From AWTP1-13 sp050248715 (GTDB lineage: Bacteria; Pseudomonadota; Alphaproteobacteria; Rhizobiales; Hyphomicrobiaceae): 64,000 nucleotides of DNA. Shown here piece after piece: positions 34,392-42,601 of this stretch. The stretch spans positions 13,970-77,969 of the forward strand of contig JBFWRV010000025.1 in NCBI GenBank assembly GCA_050248715.1, in the 5' to 3' direction. Numbering within the stretch: position 1 is the first letter of the stretch; each line of letters starts with the position of its first letter. A program made the translations under genes and the position numbers. A model generated the notes under the pieces. It was not told the origin of the DNA, ran no database searches, and worked only from the letters and a program-made list of their open reading frames with translations.

Positions 34392-34480
34392 GTAGGTTGG
34401 GTCGAGCGGCAGCGACGACCCAACGCAAGTCGCGATCTCAACAAGTGTTGGGTCTGCGCTTCGCTTGACCCAACCTACGG
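34392..34480. repeat. Palindromic intergenic repeat family C (GTAGGTTGGGTC arms)
   Basis: A perfect 12-bp inverted pair, GTAGGTTGGGTC at 34392-34403 and GACCCAACCTAC at 34467-34478, encloses CGACCCAACGC and TGTTGGGTC. It sits between convergent genes. A family E hairpin (CCCTCCCCGTCAAGGGGAGG) follows at 34512-34531. Repeats of this GGTTGGGT kind occur widely in bacterial genomes. Confidence 0.75.
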
Positions 34481-34554
34481 CTCAGCGCGGGATTCTCACC
34501 CCACCCCTATCCCTCCCCGTCAAGGGGAGGGCATCGCGTGCTGCAATCGCCTGC

Positions 34555-35712
34555 CTAGCTCTGACTGGCCCTGCGCAGAAATTCGAGCAGCAGGCGCGTG
34601 GTGGCCTCGGGCTGCTCCTGCTGCACCCAGTGGCCGGCGCCGTCGACGAGGTGGCAGGCGAGCATGCGCGTGCACGCCGTCCCCTGCATGCGCTCGAAAG
34701 CGCCGGGAGCCTGGTATACGCCCCAGTCGCTCTTGCCGGCGATGAAGCAGGAGGGCTGATCGATGGTCCGGCCGGCGAATACCTGCAGCTCGCTATCGAA
34801 CAGGCCTGTGGTGCGCGTGCGATACCATTGCAGGCCGCCCTGGAAGCCCGTGCGGGTGTATTCCGCCCCGTACACGGCAAGCTCCGCCTCCGTGAGCCAC
34901 CGGCAGGCCGCGATCTCGGCCGGGCTCGGCATGTGCGGGGCCACCGTCTCCGCCATGGTCTGGCCCAGCTCCATGACGTAGTAGGTGGGCATCTTCGCAA
35001 GCTCGCCAGCTCTCCAACCCTCGAGCCCGTGGGGCGTGTTGGCTTTCCAGTCCGCGCTCTTGTGGTGGTAGTAGGCGCGCAGGAAGGCGTGGATGCCCTG
35101 CGCGCATTGCGTCATGTCGGTGTTGGCCGGCCGCGTCGAGTAGTACCAGTGGTAGTGCTTGCGCGGCGGGTTGAGCGCGGCGAGATCGGCGTGGACGTCG
35201 CGAGGGGCAGCCCTGGGCTTTGCCGGCGTGTCGGCGGTATCGAAGGGGATTGCGGGCGGCCCGGCGAACGGCGCGCTCATCAGAGTGACGGTGCGAAACA
35301 CGTCCGGCCGGACCAGGGCGCACCACGCGGCAACGGGCGAGCCGTAGTCGTGCCCGACGACGCCTGCCACCGAGCGATAGCCCAGCGCCGAGACGAGACC
35401 AAGCACGTCGCGGATCACGTTGAGCATACGGAATGGGAAGAGGTCGCCGTCGTAGTCGGCCGTCCATCCGGTGGTGCGACCGTAGCCGCGCAGGTCCGGC
35501 GCGACGACGTGATAGCCGGCGGCCGCCAGAGGGACCATGACCCGGCGCCAGCTGTAGGCGAGCTCTGGAAAGCCGTGCAGGAGCAGCAGGCACGGGCGGC
35601 CCTTCTGCTCGAACCCCGCCTCCAGAACGTGCATGCGGAGGCCGTTGGAGTTGTCGACGAAGCGCGCTCGGATGCCGGCCGGCAGCGTGGGCGTGGTGAG
35701 CGGTTCGATCAT
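34555..35712 (-). CDS. Alpha/beta hydrolase, epoxide hydrolase-like
   Basis: 385 residues. Oxyanion-hole motif HGFP at 46-49, nucleophile Asp122 in GHDYGS (Asp here, not Ser, indicates an epoxide hydrolase or dehalogenase mechanism), RGYGRT, and catalytic His361 (GAGHWVQQEQP). The start at 35712 follows CGGAGGTCG. It is the last gene of the minus-strand run that begins with the two acyl-CoA dehydrogenases. Its substrate is unknown. Confidence 0.88.
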   Translation of the reverse strand: MIEPLTTPTLPAGIRARFVDNSNGLRMHVLEAGFEQKGRPCLLLLHGFPELAYSWRRVMVPLAAAGYHVVAPDLRGYGRTTGWTADYDGDLFPFRMLNVIRDVLGLVSALGYRSVAGVVGHDYGSPVAAWCALVRPDVFRTVTLMSAPFAGPPAIPFDTADTPAKPRAAPRDVHADLAALNPPRKHYHWYYSTRPANTDMTQCAQGIHAFLRAYYHHKSADWKANTPHGLEGWRAGELAKMPTYYVMELGQTMAETVAPHMPSPAEIAACRWLTEAELAVYGAEYTRTGFQGGLQWYRTRTTGLFDSELQVFAGRTIDQPSCFIAGKSDWGVYQAPGAFERMQGTACTRMLACHLVDGAGHWVQQEQPEATTRLLLEFLRRASQS

Positions 35713-35735
35713 TTCGACCTCCGGGCCTGCGAGGA

Positions 35736-35813
35736 TAGGGCGCAAAAGGCGAAGCCGCATTGCGCCGATAGGACCGGTGTTATCGGTGCCATGCACTTCG
35801 CTCTTGCACCCCA
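35736..35813. repeat. Dispersed palindrome family B, copy 3
   Basis: TAGGGCGCAAAAGGCGAAGC opens the unit and ATGCACTTCGCTCTTGCACC closes it, with GCATTGCGCCGATA and TATCGGTGCCATGC as inner arms. It lies between the hydratase and epoxide hydrolase genes. Confidence 0.75.
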
Positions 35814-35815
35814 CG

Positions 35816-36679
35816 TCAACCGAGCGTCGCGCTTGCTTGCATGGCGATGGTGCCGCCAGGTGTCACGGCCCATACCTCGCAGGCTGCGCCGCTCTCAGTC
35901 GGCCGCCCCACCAGGTCAAAGGGTGCGCCTTCGAACAGCGGCGCGCGGGCGCGCATGCTGAAGGTGCGGATCGTGCGCCCGGGATTGTTGTCGCGCACGA
36001 AGTTGATCAGGCAGGTCTGGGTGAAGGGGCCGTGCACGACAAGGCCCGGATAGCCCTCCACCTCCATCGTGTAGGGGCGGTCGTAGTGAATGCGGTGCGG
36101 GTTGCCGGTCAGCGCCGAGAAGCGGAACAGCGCCACCGGCCCTGCCGTGATCGTGCGCCGCCAGGGCAATCCGGCGGGCACCTCCTCGCGCCTGGGGATG
36201 CCGCTCTTGGCGCCCGGCTTCACCTCCTCGCGGAATACGGTGTCTGTCTCCTCAGTGATGGCGAGGCCTCGCGGTGTCGAGATGCGTCTTGTCTGCGTGG
36301 TGAGGATCAGCGTGCCCGTGCTGCCGTCGCGCACCTGCAGGTCGGTCAGCTCGATCTCGCGGCGCATCCGGTCGCCGACGACGAGTGGCTCATGGAACGT
36401 GAAGCGCGTTCCGGCATACATGCGCCGCGGCAGGGGCATTTGCGGCAGCACGCCGGCGCCTGTCGCGGTGCCGTCCGGGCCGAGCGAGGCAGTCGGGGCG
36501 GTCGAGAGGAAATAACCGATGTGCCAGCCGGGCGGGATCGGCTGCCCGTCGCCGGGTGCCGCCTCGGGGCGGTCGAAGGTGGCGACGAGCGCCTTGAGCG
36601 GTGCCTGCGTCGCCACGTCCTCGTCGCTGATCCTGGTGCCGATATGCCGGCGCAGGCTGGCGATATCGATGGCCGTCAT
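35816..36679 (-). CDS. MaoC/HTD2-type 3-hydroxyacyl-thioester dehydratase (mesaconyl-CoA hydratase-like)
   Basis: 287 residues, double hot-dog architecture: an N-terminal FAS1-type dehydratase part (GWHIGYFLST, PRRMYAGTRFTFHEP) and a C-terminal hot-dog with the hydratase motif NPHRIHYDRPY and YPGLVVHGPF. It adds or removes water on 2-enoyl-CoA or mesaconyl-C4-CoA. Start at 36679 follows AGAGGATC. It belongs with the dehydrogenases upstream as a beta-oxidation-like step. Confidence 0.87.
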   Translation of the reverse strand: MTAIDIASLRRHIGTRISDEDVATQAPLKALVATFDRPEAAPGDGQPIPPGWHIGYFLSTAPTASLGPDGTATGAGVLPQMPLPRRMYAGTRFTFHEPLVVGDRMRREIELTDLQVRDGSTGTLILTTQTRRISTPRGLAITEETDTVFREEVKPGAKSGIPRREEVPAGLPWRRTITAGPVALFRFSALTGNPHRIHYDRPYTMEVEGYPGLVVHGPFTQTCLINFVRDNNPGRTIRTFSMRARAPLFEGAPFDLVGRPTESGAACEVWAVTPGGTIAMQASATLG

Positions 36680-36707
36680 GGTTTGATCCTCTTGCTGCAT
36701 GCGGGGT

Positions 36708-36862
36708 GTCATTCCGGCCGAGCGCGAGGCGCTTGAGCCGGAACCCAGGGCCACGAACAGCGTGCCGCCACCCAAGGCCCTGGGTCCCGGATATTTCGCT
36801 TGCGCGAAATTCCGGGATGACAACGGTCGCATCGGTGCAATGCGCTTCGCTTTTGCACCCTA
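36708..36862. repeat. Palindrome family A copy 5 followed by family B partial copy 4
   Basis: 36708-36822 is family A: GTCATTCCGGCCGAGCGCGA at the left, TATTTCGCTTGCGCGAAAT and CCGGGATGACA at the right, with ACCCAGGGCC/GGCCCTGGGT as inner arms. 36829-36862 is a right half of family B (GTGCAATGCGCTTCGCTTTT then GCACCC). The second one touches the stop of the acyl-CoA dehydrogenase. Confidence 0.75.
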
Positions 36863-38098
36863 CTTCTTCTTGCCCGTCGGCAACTTGTTGAAGGGCGCAT
36901 CCTTGTCGACGCGCACGTCGGCGGGCAGGCCCAGCACGCGCTCGGCGATGATGTTGCGCATGATCTCGTCCGAGCCGCCGGCGATGCGCGAGGAGGGCGA
37001 GGTCATCAGGGTCTGCTGGAAGACCGCGGAGATCGGGGCCACGTCCGGATCGGTGAGCACGCCGCCCTGCTCCATCAGGTCCATGGCGAAGGCGGCGATG
37101 CTCTGCAGCTTGGAGCCGTTCACGAGCTTCCCGATCGAGGATTCCGGCCCCGGGGTGTCGCCGCGCGATAGCGCCGTCATGGTGCGGAAGTGCGAATACT
37201 TGAGCCCCTGGGTCGAGACATACCAGTCGGCCAGCTTGTCGCGCACGCCATCGTTCTTGATGGCGGGGCCGTCGTCGAGCTCGATCCGGCGCGCCAGCTC
37301 GAAGATGTCCTCCACGCCCACGCTCATGCGCCCGCCGATGGTATAGCGCTCGTTCATCAGCGTGGTGAGCGAGACCTTCCAGCCGTCGCCCGGTAGCCCA
37401 AGCCGCTGGCTGTCGGGAATGCGCACGTCGGTGAAGAAGACCTCGTTGAAATGGGACTGGCCGGAGATCTGCTTGATCGGCCGGATCTCGATGCCGGGCG
37501 ACTTCATGTCGAGGAAGAAGTAGGTCAGGCCCTTGTGCTTGGGCGCGGAGAAATCACTGCGCGTCACCAGCACGCCGTAGTCGCAGTAGTGCGCCCCGGA
37601 GGTCCAGGTCTTCTGGCCATTAATGACCCAGTCGTCGCCGTCGCGCTCGGCCCGTGTCCTGAGGCCGGCAAGGTCGGAGCCGGCGGCTGACTCGGAGAAG
37701 AGCTGGCACCACACCTCCTCGCCGCGCAGCGCCTTCCTTGCGTAGCGGTCGCGATGGGCCTGGGTGCCCCAGGTGCAGAGCGTGGGAATGCACATGCCGA
37801 GGCCGATGTCGAACAGGCCGCGCGGCACGGCACACTTGGCCTCCTCCTGGTCGTAGATCACCTGCTGGATGGCGGTGCCGCCGCGCCCGCCCCAATCCTT
37901 CGACCAGGTGATGCCGGCATAGCCCGCGTCCGCCTTCAGCGCCTGCCAGTCCTTGGCCCACTGGCGGAACTTCGGGTCCTCGTTGCCGGCGCGATAGACC
38001 ATGCCGGAGCCTGGCTCGCGACGCTTGGCGTTCTTGTCGAGGAAGGCGCGGGCGCCGGCGCGGAACTCGGCTTCCTCGGGGGTGTCTTCGAAGTCCAT
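36860..38098 (-). CDS. Acyl-CoA dehydrogenase family protein (subunit 1)
   Basis: 412 residues. FAD acyl-CoA dehydrogenase layout: helical N-terminus, middle beta domain with CQLFSESAAGSDLAGLRTRA and the WVINGQKTWTSGAHY signature, and C-terminal helical domain (IAGGSDEIMRNIIAERVLGLP). It oxidises an acyl-CoA to the enoyl-CoA, passing electrons to ETF. It is separated by only 10 bases from the other acyl-CoA dehydrogenase, a pairing known for heteromeric alpha2-beta2 enzymes of sterol and cyclic acid catabolism. Confidence 0.9.
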   Translation of the reverse strand: MDFEDTPEEAEFRAGARAFLDKNAKRREPGSGMVYRAGNEDPKFRQWAKDWQALKADAGYAGITWSKDWGGRGGTAIQQVIYDQEEAKCAVPRGLFDIGLGMCIPTLCTWGTQAHRDRYARKALRGEEVWCQLFSESAAGSDLAGLRTRAERDGDDWVINGQKTWTSGAHYCDYGVLVTRSDFSAPKHKGLTYFFLDMKSPGIEIRPIKQISGQSHFNEVFFTDVRIPDSQRLGLPGDGWKVSLTTLMNERYTIGGRMSVGVEDIFELARRIELDDGPAIKNDGVRDKLADWYVSTQGLKYSHFRTMTALSRGDTPGPESSIGKLVNGSKLQSIAAFAMDLMEQGGVLTDPDVAPISAVFQQTLMTSPSSRIAGGSDEIMRNIIAERVLGLPADVRVDKDAPFNKLPTGKKK

Positions 38099-38108
38099 GG
38101 TGCCCTCC

Positions 38109-39224
38109 CTAGAGCGGGGCGTTGGCGGTTTCGAGCTGGGTGATCAGGCGGTCCTTCCAGTGGCGTGTGCTGCCGAGCGTGAGGGAGAGCAGCTTGGCGC
38201 GGCGGTAGTAGAGGTGACAGTCGAACTCCCAGGTAAAGCCCATGCCGCCGTGCACCTGGATGTTCTCCTTCGCTGCCAGGAAGAACGCGTCGCCGGCGCA
38301 GATGCGGGCGGAGGCGGCGGCCACGGGGAGCTCCGGGGCGTCGCGCTCCAGCGCCCAGGCGCCATAGTAGGCATTGGAGCGGGCAAGCTCGGTCGCGACA
38401 TAGACATCGGCGAGCTTATGCTTGATGGCCTGGAACGAGCCGATCGGGCGGCCGAAGGCGTAGCGCTCGAGCGCATAGTCGCGCGCGCTCTCGAGGCAGC
38501 GCTGCGCGCCGCCCACCTGCTCGAAGGCGAAGAGCACCGCGGCGCGGTCCTGCACGCGCTTGAGCAGGGCTTCCCCGCCGCCGGGCGCGCCGAGCGCCTC
38601 GGCGGGCGTGTTGGCGAAGCTGACGCGGGCGTGCGAGCGGCTGGGGTCGATCGTTTCGACGGGCTCGCGCGTGACGTCGGGAGCCTTCAGGTCGACGAGG
38701 GCAAGCGCCAGGCCGCGATCGCCCTGTGCGACGACGACGGCGAAGTCGGCCACGTCGCCGTCGGGCACGGGAAGCTTCTCGCCGTTCAGCGCGCCGCCGC
38801 GAAAGGTCGTACGCAGCTTGCGGATGTCGGCCCTGCCGGGCCCCTCGGCGAGCGCCAGCGTGCCGATCGCCTCGCCGCTCGCGAGCTTCGGAAGCCACAT
38901 CTTCTTCTGTACCTCGCTGCCGCCGGCGATGATGGCCTCGGTGGCGAGGTAGACGGAAGAGGAGAAGGGTAGAGGCGCCAGCGATGCGCCCAGCTCCTCG
39001 GCCAGCACGCAAAGGCCGAGATGGCCGAGGCCGGCGCCGCCATGCTCCTCCGGAATTGCCGCCGCGGTCCAGCCCATGGCGGCAATCTCCTTCCAGAGCG
39101 CCTTGTCGTAGGGCTCCGGCCCTTCGAGGATGCGCCGCACCGTTGCCGGAGGGCTCTTCTCGCGCAGGAACCGGCGCGCCTGCTCGCGCAGCTCTTTCAG
39201 GTCATCGCTGAAATCGAAGTTCAT
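38109..39224 (-). CDS. Acyl-CoA dehydrogenase family protein (subunit 2)
   Basis: 371 residues, start at 39224 (MNFDFSDDLKELREQARRF). It has the ACAD fold, but the middle signature is poorly conserved (GTLALAEGPGRADI, LNGEKLPVPDG), and the C-terminal part reads YAFGRPIGSFQAIKHKLAD and VHGGMGFTWEFD. This short, degenerate type is the usual second subunit beside a full one, as at 36860. First gene of the minus-strand cluster with hydratase and hydrolase. Confidence 0.9.
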   Translation of the reverse strand: MNFDFSDDLKELREQARRFLREKSPPATVRRILEGPEPYDKALWKEIAAMGWTAAAIPEEHGGAGLGHLGLCVLAEELGASLAPLPFSSSVYLATEAIIAGGSEVQKKMWLPKLASGEAIGTLALAEGPGRADIRKLRTTFRGGALNGEKLPVPDGDVADFAVVVAQGDRGLALALVDLKAPDVTREPVETIDPSRSHARVSFANTPAEALGAPGGGEALLKRVQDRAAVLFAFEQVGGAQRCLESARDYALERYAFGRPIGSFQAIKHKLADVYVATELARSNAYYGAWALERDAPELPVAAASARICAGDAFFLAAKENIQVHGGMGFTWEFDCHLYYRRAKLLSLTLGSTRHWKDRLITQLETANAPL

Positions 39225-39480
39225 GGGCCAGTGCGTTCCCTTCGTGCCGCATCGTTGTGCGGGTCGTTCGCGCGGCCCCGTGGGATGCGTGCAGCACGAG
39301 CTTAGTGCAATTCCGTGGGCGGGCGAAAGCACGAATCACCTGGCGCGCGATACGCCACCGGCCGCGCCTTGGATCGACACAATCAGCGAACGGTTTTGCC
39401 AACCCGGCTATCCGAGGGTTGGAAGAAGAAGAATGCTACCCTAAATTTGGACGTACGAGCCGCACCGGCGAGGCCCGCCC

Positions 39481-39699
39481 ATGATCGTCATTTCCAGGAA
39501 CGGCAAGACCACGGTCATCACGGGATGGCGGGCGTGGCTGATCGGCGCCGCCGCGGTTCTCCTTATCACGGTCGTTCTGGCGCTGATGTTCGTCCTGGTA
39601 CTCGGCGCTGCTGTCACGCTCACCCTCGTCCTCTCGATTGCCGTGCCCGTGGCGATCGGCGTGGCACTCATAGCCTCCGTGTTCCGGCCACGGGCGTAG
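39481..39699 (+). CDS. Small hypothetical membrane protein
   Basis: 72 residues. A short polar N-terminus (MIVISRNGKTTVITG) leads to two hydrophobic segments (about residues 20-41 and 43-66), ending SVFRPRA. No homologue is recognised. ATG follows CGAGGCCCGCCC, a moderate ribosome binding site. The gap upstream (39225-39480) holds the promoter for the divergent dehydrogenase cluster and nothing else I recognise. Function unknown. Confidence 0.6.
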   Translation: MIVISRNGKTTVITGWRAWLIGAAAVLLITVVLALMFVLVLGAAVTLTLVLSIAVPVAIGVALIASVFRPRA

Positions 39700-39707
39700 A
39701 TTGGCCG

Positions 39708-39786
39708 TAGGGCGCAACAAAACCCAAGCCGTATGCGCCGAAACGACGCTCGCCACAGCGCAATGCGCTCCGCTTTTGCGCCCCAC
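39708..39786. repeat. Dispersed palindrome family B, copy 5
   Basis: The right half (GCGCAATGCGCTCCGC, CTTTTGCGCCCC) is intact; the left half reads GTAGGGCGCAACAAAACCC and has diverged. It lies between the small membrane protein gene and the convergent oxygenase gene. Confidence 0.65.
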
Positions 39787-39799
39787 GGTTGCCGCTCCG

Positions 39800-40549
39800 T
39801 CACTTCGCGTCGTGAAAGATGATGCCGAGCGTGTGCCGCGTGCCGAAGCGCAGGCGGCTCACACCGTGCCGCATGGTGACGCGATAGACGCCGCGCGTGC
39901 CTGCCACGGGTCGGTGATGGACCGGGAAGATCACGCCCTCACCCTGGGTCAACGGCACCACCTCCGCGCGCGACTGCATGCGCGGACGCTGCTCGGTCAG
40001 CACGAACTCGCCGCCGGCGAAGTCGGTGCCCGGCTCGGACAGCAGGAACGCCACCTGCAGGGGAAACACGTGTGCGCCGTAGAGGTCCTGGTGCAGGCAA
40101 TTGTAGTCGCCGGGGCCGTACTGCAGCAGCAGCGGCGTCGGTTTCGTCTGGCCCGCAGCGTGGCAGCGCGCAAGAAAGGCCGAATGCTCGTCGGGATAGC
40201 GCACATCGATGCGCATCGCCTCGTTCCAGCGGTTGGCGATGCGGGCGAGCGGCGGATAGAGCGCCTCGCGCAGGGCGGCGATTGCGTCGGGCAGCGGATA
40301 GGCGAAGTATTTGTATTCGCCGCGCCCGAAGCCGTGGCGCGCCATGCTGATGCGGCTGCGGAAAAGCCTTTCGGAGGCGTAGCTGGCCGCCAGGCGGGCA
40401 CATGCGTCCTCGGTCAGCACGCGTCCCGTAACCGCGCAGCCGTGTGCGTCGAGGTCGGCCGCAAGCCCGTCCCAGTCGAGTGCCGCGATCCGGCCGCTGA
40501 TCGGGGAGGATGATTTCGCGTCCGCACGCTCTGCCCGCATTGCACGCAT
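39800..40549 (-). CDS. 2-oxoglutarate/Fe(II)-dependent oxygenase
   Basis: 249 residues. Iron ligands His153 and Asp155 (CLHQDLYG) and a distal His228 (MRHGVSR), followed by Arg residues that would bind 2-oxoglutarate. GGEFVLTEQRPR matches prolyl-hydroxylase-like DSBH proteins. The start at 40549 follows TAGGAGCAATTC. Substrate unknown; it could hydroxylate a small molecule or protein side chain. It stands alone, convergent with its left neighbour and divergent from the ABC transporter genes. Confidence 0.85.
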   Translation of the reverse strand: MRAMRAERADAKSSSPISGRIAALDWDGLAADLDAHGCAVTGRVLTEDACARLAASYASERLFRSRISMARHGFGRGEYKYFAYPLPDAIAALREALYPPLARIANRWNEAMRIDVRYPDEHSAFLARCHAAGQTKPTPLLLQYGPGDYNCLHQDLYGAHVFPLQVAFLLSEPGTDFAGGEFVLTEQRPRMQSRAEVVPLTQGEGVIFPVHHRPVAGTRGVYRVTMRHGVSRLRFGTRHTLGIIFHDAK

Positions 40550-40808
40550 GGAATTGCTCCTATGCCCGTGACCAAGGCCCGCCGCGGTTCGGCGGGTAGG
40601 GAGCGTCACTCCCCTTGCCTGTCCAGGCTCTCTTGCTCGCAGATCGCGCAGCGCCGGGCCACCCGGAACCTGCTCGGGGTCCGGCCCTGTCGCCCCCGGG
40701 ATACCAAGTGTCGCATAGGCAACGAGCTGTATCCCATGCGGGGGGCATCGCGTATCCGCGAGAAATCCCGTAGCCTGAGTGCAGCCATCGACTTGAAAGG
40801 AGAACTGG

Positions 40809-41633
40809 ATGCGGATTTCCAAGTTACTCGCTGCGTCGCTTCTTACCGCTGTCGCGGGAGCTTTTGCGCTCGGCGTGCCGGCGCGGGCCGACGTGCTCGC
40901 CGATATCAAGAAGCGCGGCACCCTCATCGTCGGCGTGAAGCCCGACTACAAGCCGTTCGGGTTCCGCGATCCCTCGGGCGGCCTCATCGGGCTCGAGCCC
41001 GATCTTGCCGCCGACGTTGCCAAGAAGCTCGGCGTTAAGCTCGAGCTGGTGCCGGTGCTCTCCGCCAACCGCATGGAATTCCTGAACCAGGGCAAGATCG
41101 ACCTGATGATCGCCACCATGTCCGACAAGCCGGATCGCCGCAAGGTCGTGCAGGTGATAGAGCCGCTCTACTACTCGGACGCCGTCAACATCCTTCTCAG
41201 GAAGGACGCGCCGGTGAAGAGCTGGGAGGACCTGAAGGGCAAGAAGCTGTGCGGCACCACGGGCGCCTTCTACAACAAGGACGTGGCGCAGAAATACGGG
41301 CCCGAGATCGCCTCCTTCGACGGCTCGGAAAAGCCGCTGCTCGCGCTCAAGAACAACGACTGCATCGGCTACCTCTATGACCAGACCTTCATCGCCGGGA
41401 AGCTGACCGACGACGACTGGAAGGGCGGCTACCACATGCCGCTGACGGGCATCATGGAGACGCCCTGGGCCATCGCCGTGAAGCTGGGCGAGACCAACCT
41501 CCAGAAGTTCATGGTGGACGTGCACAAGGACTGGCTGAAGTCGGGCCGCATCGTCGAGCTGGAGAAGAAGTGGGGCGTGCCGCCCACCGACTACGCCAAG
41601 CGGATGCACGAGAAAGCCAAGAGCGGCAGTTGA
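40809..41633 (+). CDS. Polar amino acid-type ABC transporter substrate-binding protein
   Basis: 274 residues. Signal peptide to ARA, then a family 3 periplasmic binding fold: DIKKRGTLIVGVKPDYKPFG, GLEPDLAADVAKKLGVKLE, GKIDLMIATMSDKPDR. AAAGGAGAACTGG precedes the ATG. It delivers an amino acid or amine to the two permeases downstream; the adjoining sarcosine oxidase operon suggests sarcosine, glycine-betaine-derived or related N-methyl amino acids, an inference from context. Confidence 0.92.
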   Translation: MRISKLLAASLLTAVAGAFALGVPARADVLADIKKRGTLIVGVKPDYKPFGFRDPSGGLIGLEPDLAADVAKKLGVKLELVPVLSANRMEFLNQGKIDLMIATMSDKPDRRKVVQVIEPLYYSDAVNILLRKDAPVKSWEDLKGKKLCGTTGAFYNKDVAQKYGPEIASFDGSEKPLLALKNNDCIGYLYDQTFIAGKLTDDDWKGGYHMPLTGIMETPWAIAVKLGETNLQKFMVDVHKDWLKSGRIVELEKKWGVPPTDYAKRMHEKAKSGS

Positions 41634-41760
41634 CCTGATCGATGCCGGGCGGCGCGCGTGCGCGCCCCCGGGGTTCGCATCGGGTTCCTGCGCAGGCGGG
41701 AATCCATGCCATTCTGCGGGTGCGCCCGAGGCAGAGTTGCGTAGATTCCCGCCTTCGTGC

Positions 41761-41796
41761 TGGAAGCGCCTCTTCGAAGTGGAAGCGCCTCTTCGA
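41761..41796. repeat. 17-bp tandem direct repeat
   Basis: TGGAAGCGCCTCTTCGA occurs at 41761-41777 and again at 41780-41796 with a 2-base spacer, between the substrate-binding protein and permease genes. It could be a duplicated operator or simple slippage. The flanking GTTCCTGCGCAGGCGGGAAT (41684-41703) is a separate palindrome. Confidence 0.6.
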
Positions 41797-41841
41797 CACG
41801 ACACGACGCGGCAATGATGGAGGGGGGACCGCGATTCGCGC

Positions 41842-42600
41842 ATGCAGCCGATCTACGACTGGTTCCGCGAGTTCTACGAGCGGACCGGCATCAATCTCAC
41901 CTTCATCTACGATGATTTCGACCGCGCCCGCATCATCAAGGGCTTTTTTCTGACGCTCGAGCTGTCGGTCGTCACCGTGATCCTCTCCATCCTGGTGGGG
42001 ATCGCCGGCGCGTGGCTGCAGGGATCGAGGCTCGTGTGGATCCGGCGCATCGTCGCGGCGTTCATATCGCTCTTCCGCAACACGCCGCCGCTGGTGCAGA
42101 TCTACTTCTTCTACTTCGGGCTCGGCTATCTTCTGCCGCGCATTCCCGACGGCTCGGGCGCCATGATCCCGATGATCTCCAACGTGCAGTGGGCGATCAT
42201 CTCGCTGTCGCTGTTCGCCGGCGCCTTCAACATCGAGATCTTCCGCTCCGGCATCGAGGCCATCCCCAAGTCGACGGTGGAGGCCGCGACGGCCTTCGGA
42301 TTTTCGCGCTGGCAGACCTACCGCCTCGTCGTGCTGCCGATGGCGATCCGCATCTGCCTGCCGGCGCTCGGCAACAACCTCGTCAACCTCGTCAAGACCA
42401 CCAACCTCGCCTACGCCATCGCCGTGCCGGAACTGCTCTACGTCTCGAAGCAGATCTGGTCGGATTCCACCAACGTGCGCGAGATGATGCTGTTCGTGCT
42501 GTTCGCCTACCTGGCCCTGGTGTTCGCCCTCGTCGCCCTCCTCAATGCCATCGAGCGTCGCCTGGCCGTTCCGGGCTTCGGCCAGCAGGGAGGGCACTGA
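41842..42600 (+). CDS. Amino acid ABC transporter permease 1
   Basis: 252 residues of the HisMQ/GlnP type: three to five membrane spans with the TM-domain signature ISLFRNTPPLVQIYFFYFG (19 cited) and the EAA loop GIEAIPKSTVEAATAFGFSRW. It ends one base before the start of the second permease. Pairs with it to form the inner membrane channel. Confidence 0.92.
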   Translation: MQPIYDWFREFYERTGINLTFIYDDFDRARIIKGFFLTLELSVVTVILSILVGIAGAWLQGSRLVWIRRIVAAFISLFRNTPPLVQIYFFYFGLGYLLPRIPDGSGAMIPMISNVQWAIISLSLFAGAFNIEIFRSGIEAIPKSTVEAATAFGFSRWQTYRLVVLPMAIRICLPALGNNLVNLVKTTNLAYAIAVPELLYVSKQIWSDSTNVREMMLFVLFAYLALVFALVALLNAIERRLAVPGFGQQGGH

Positions 42601-42601
42601 C

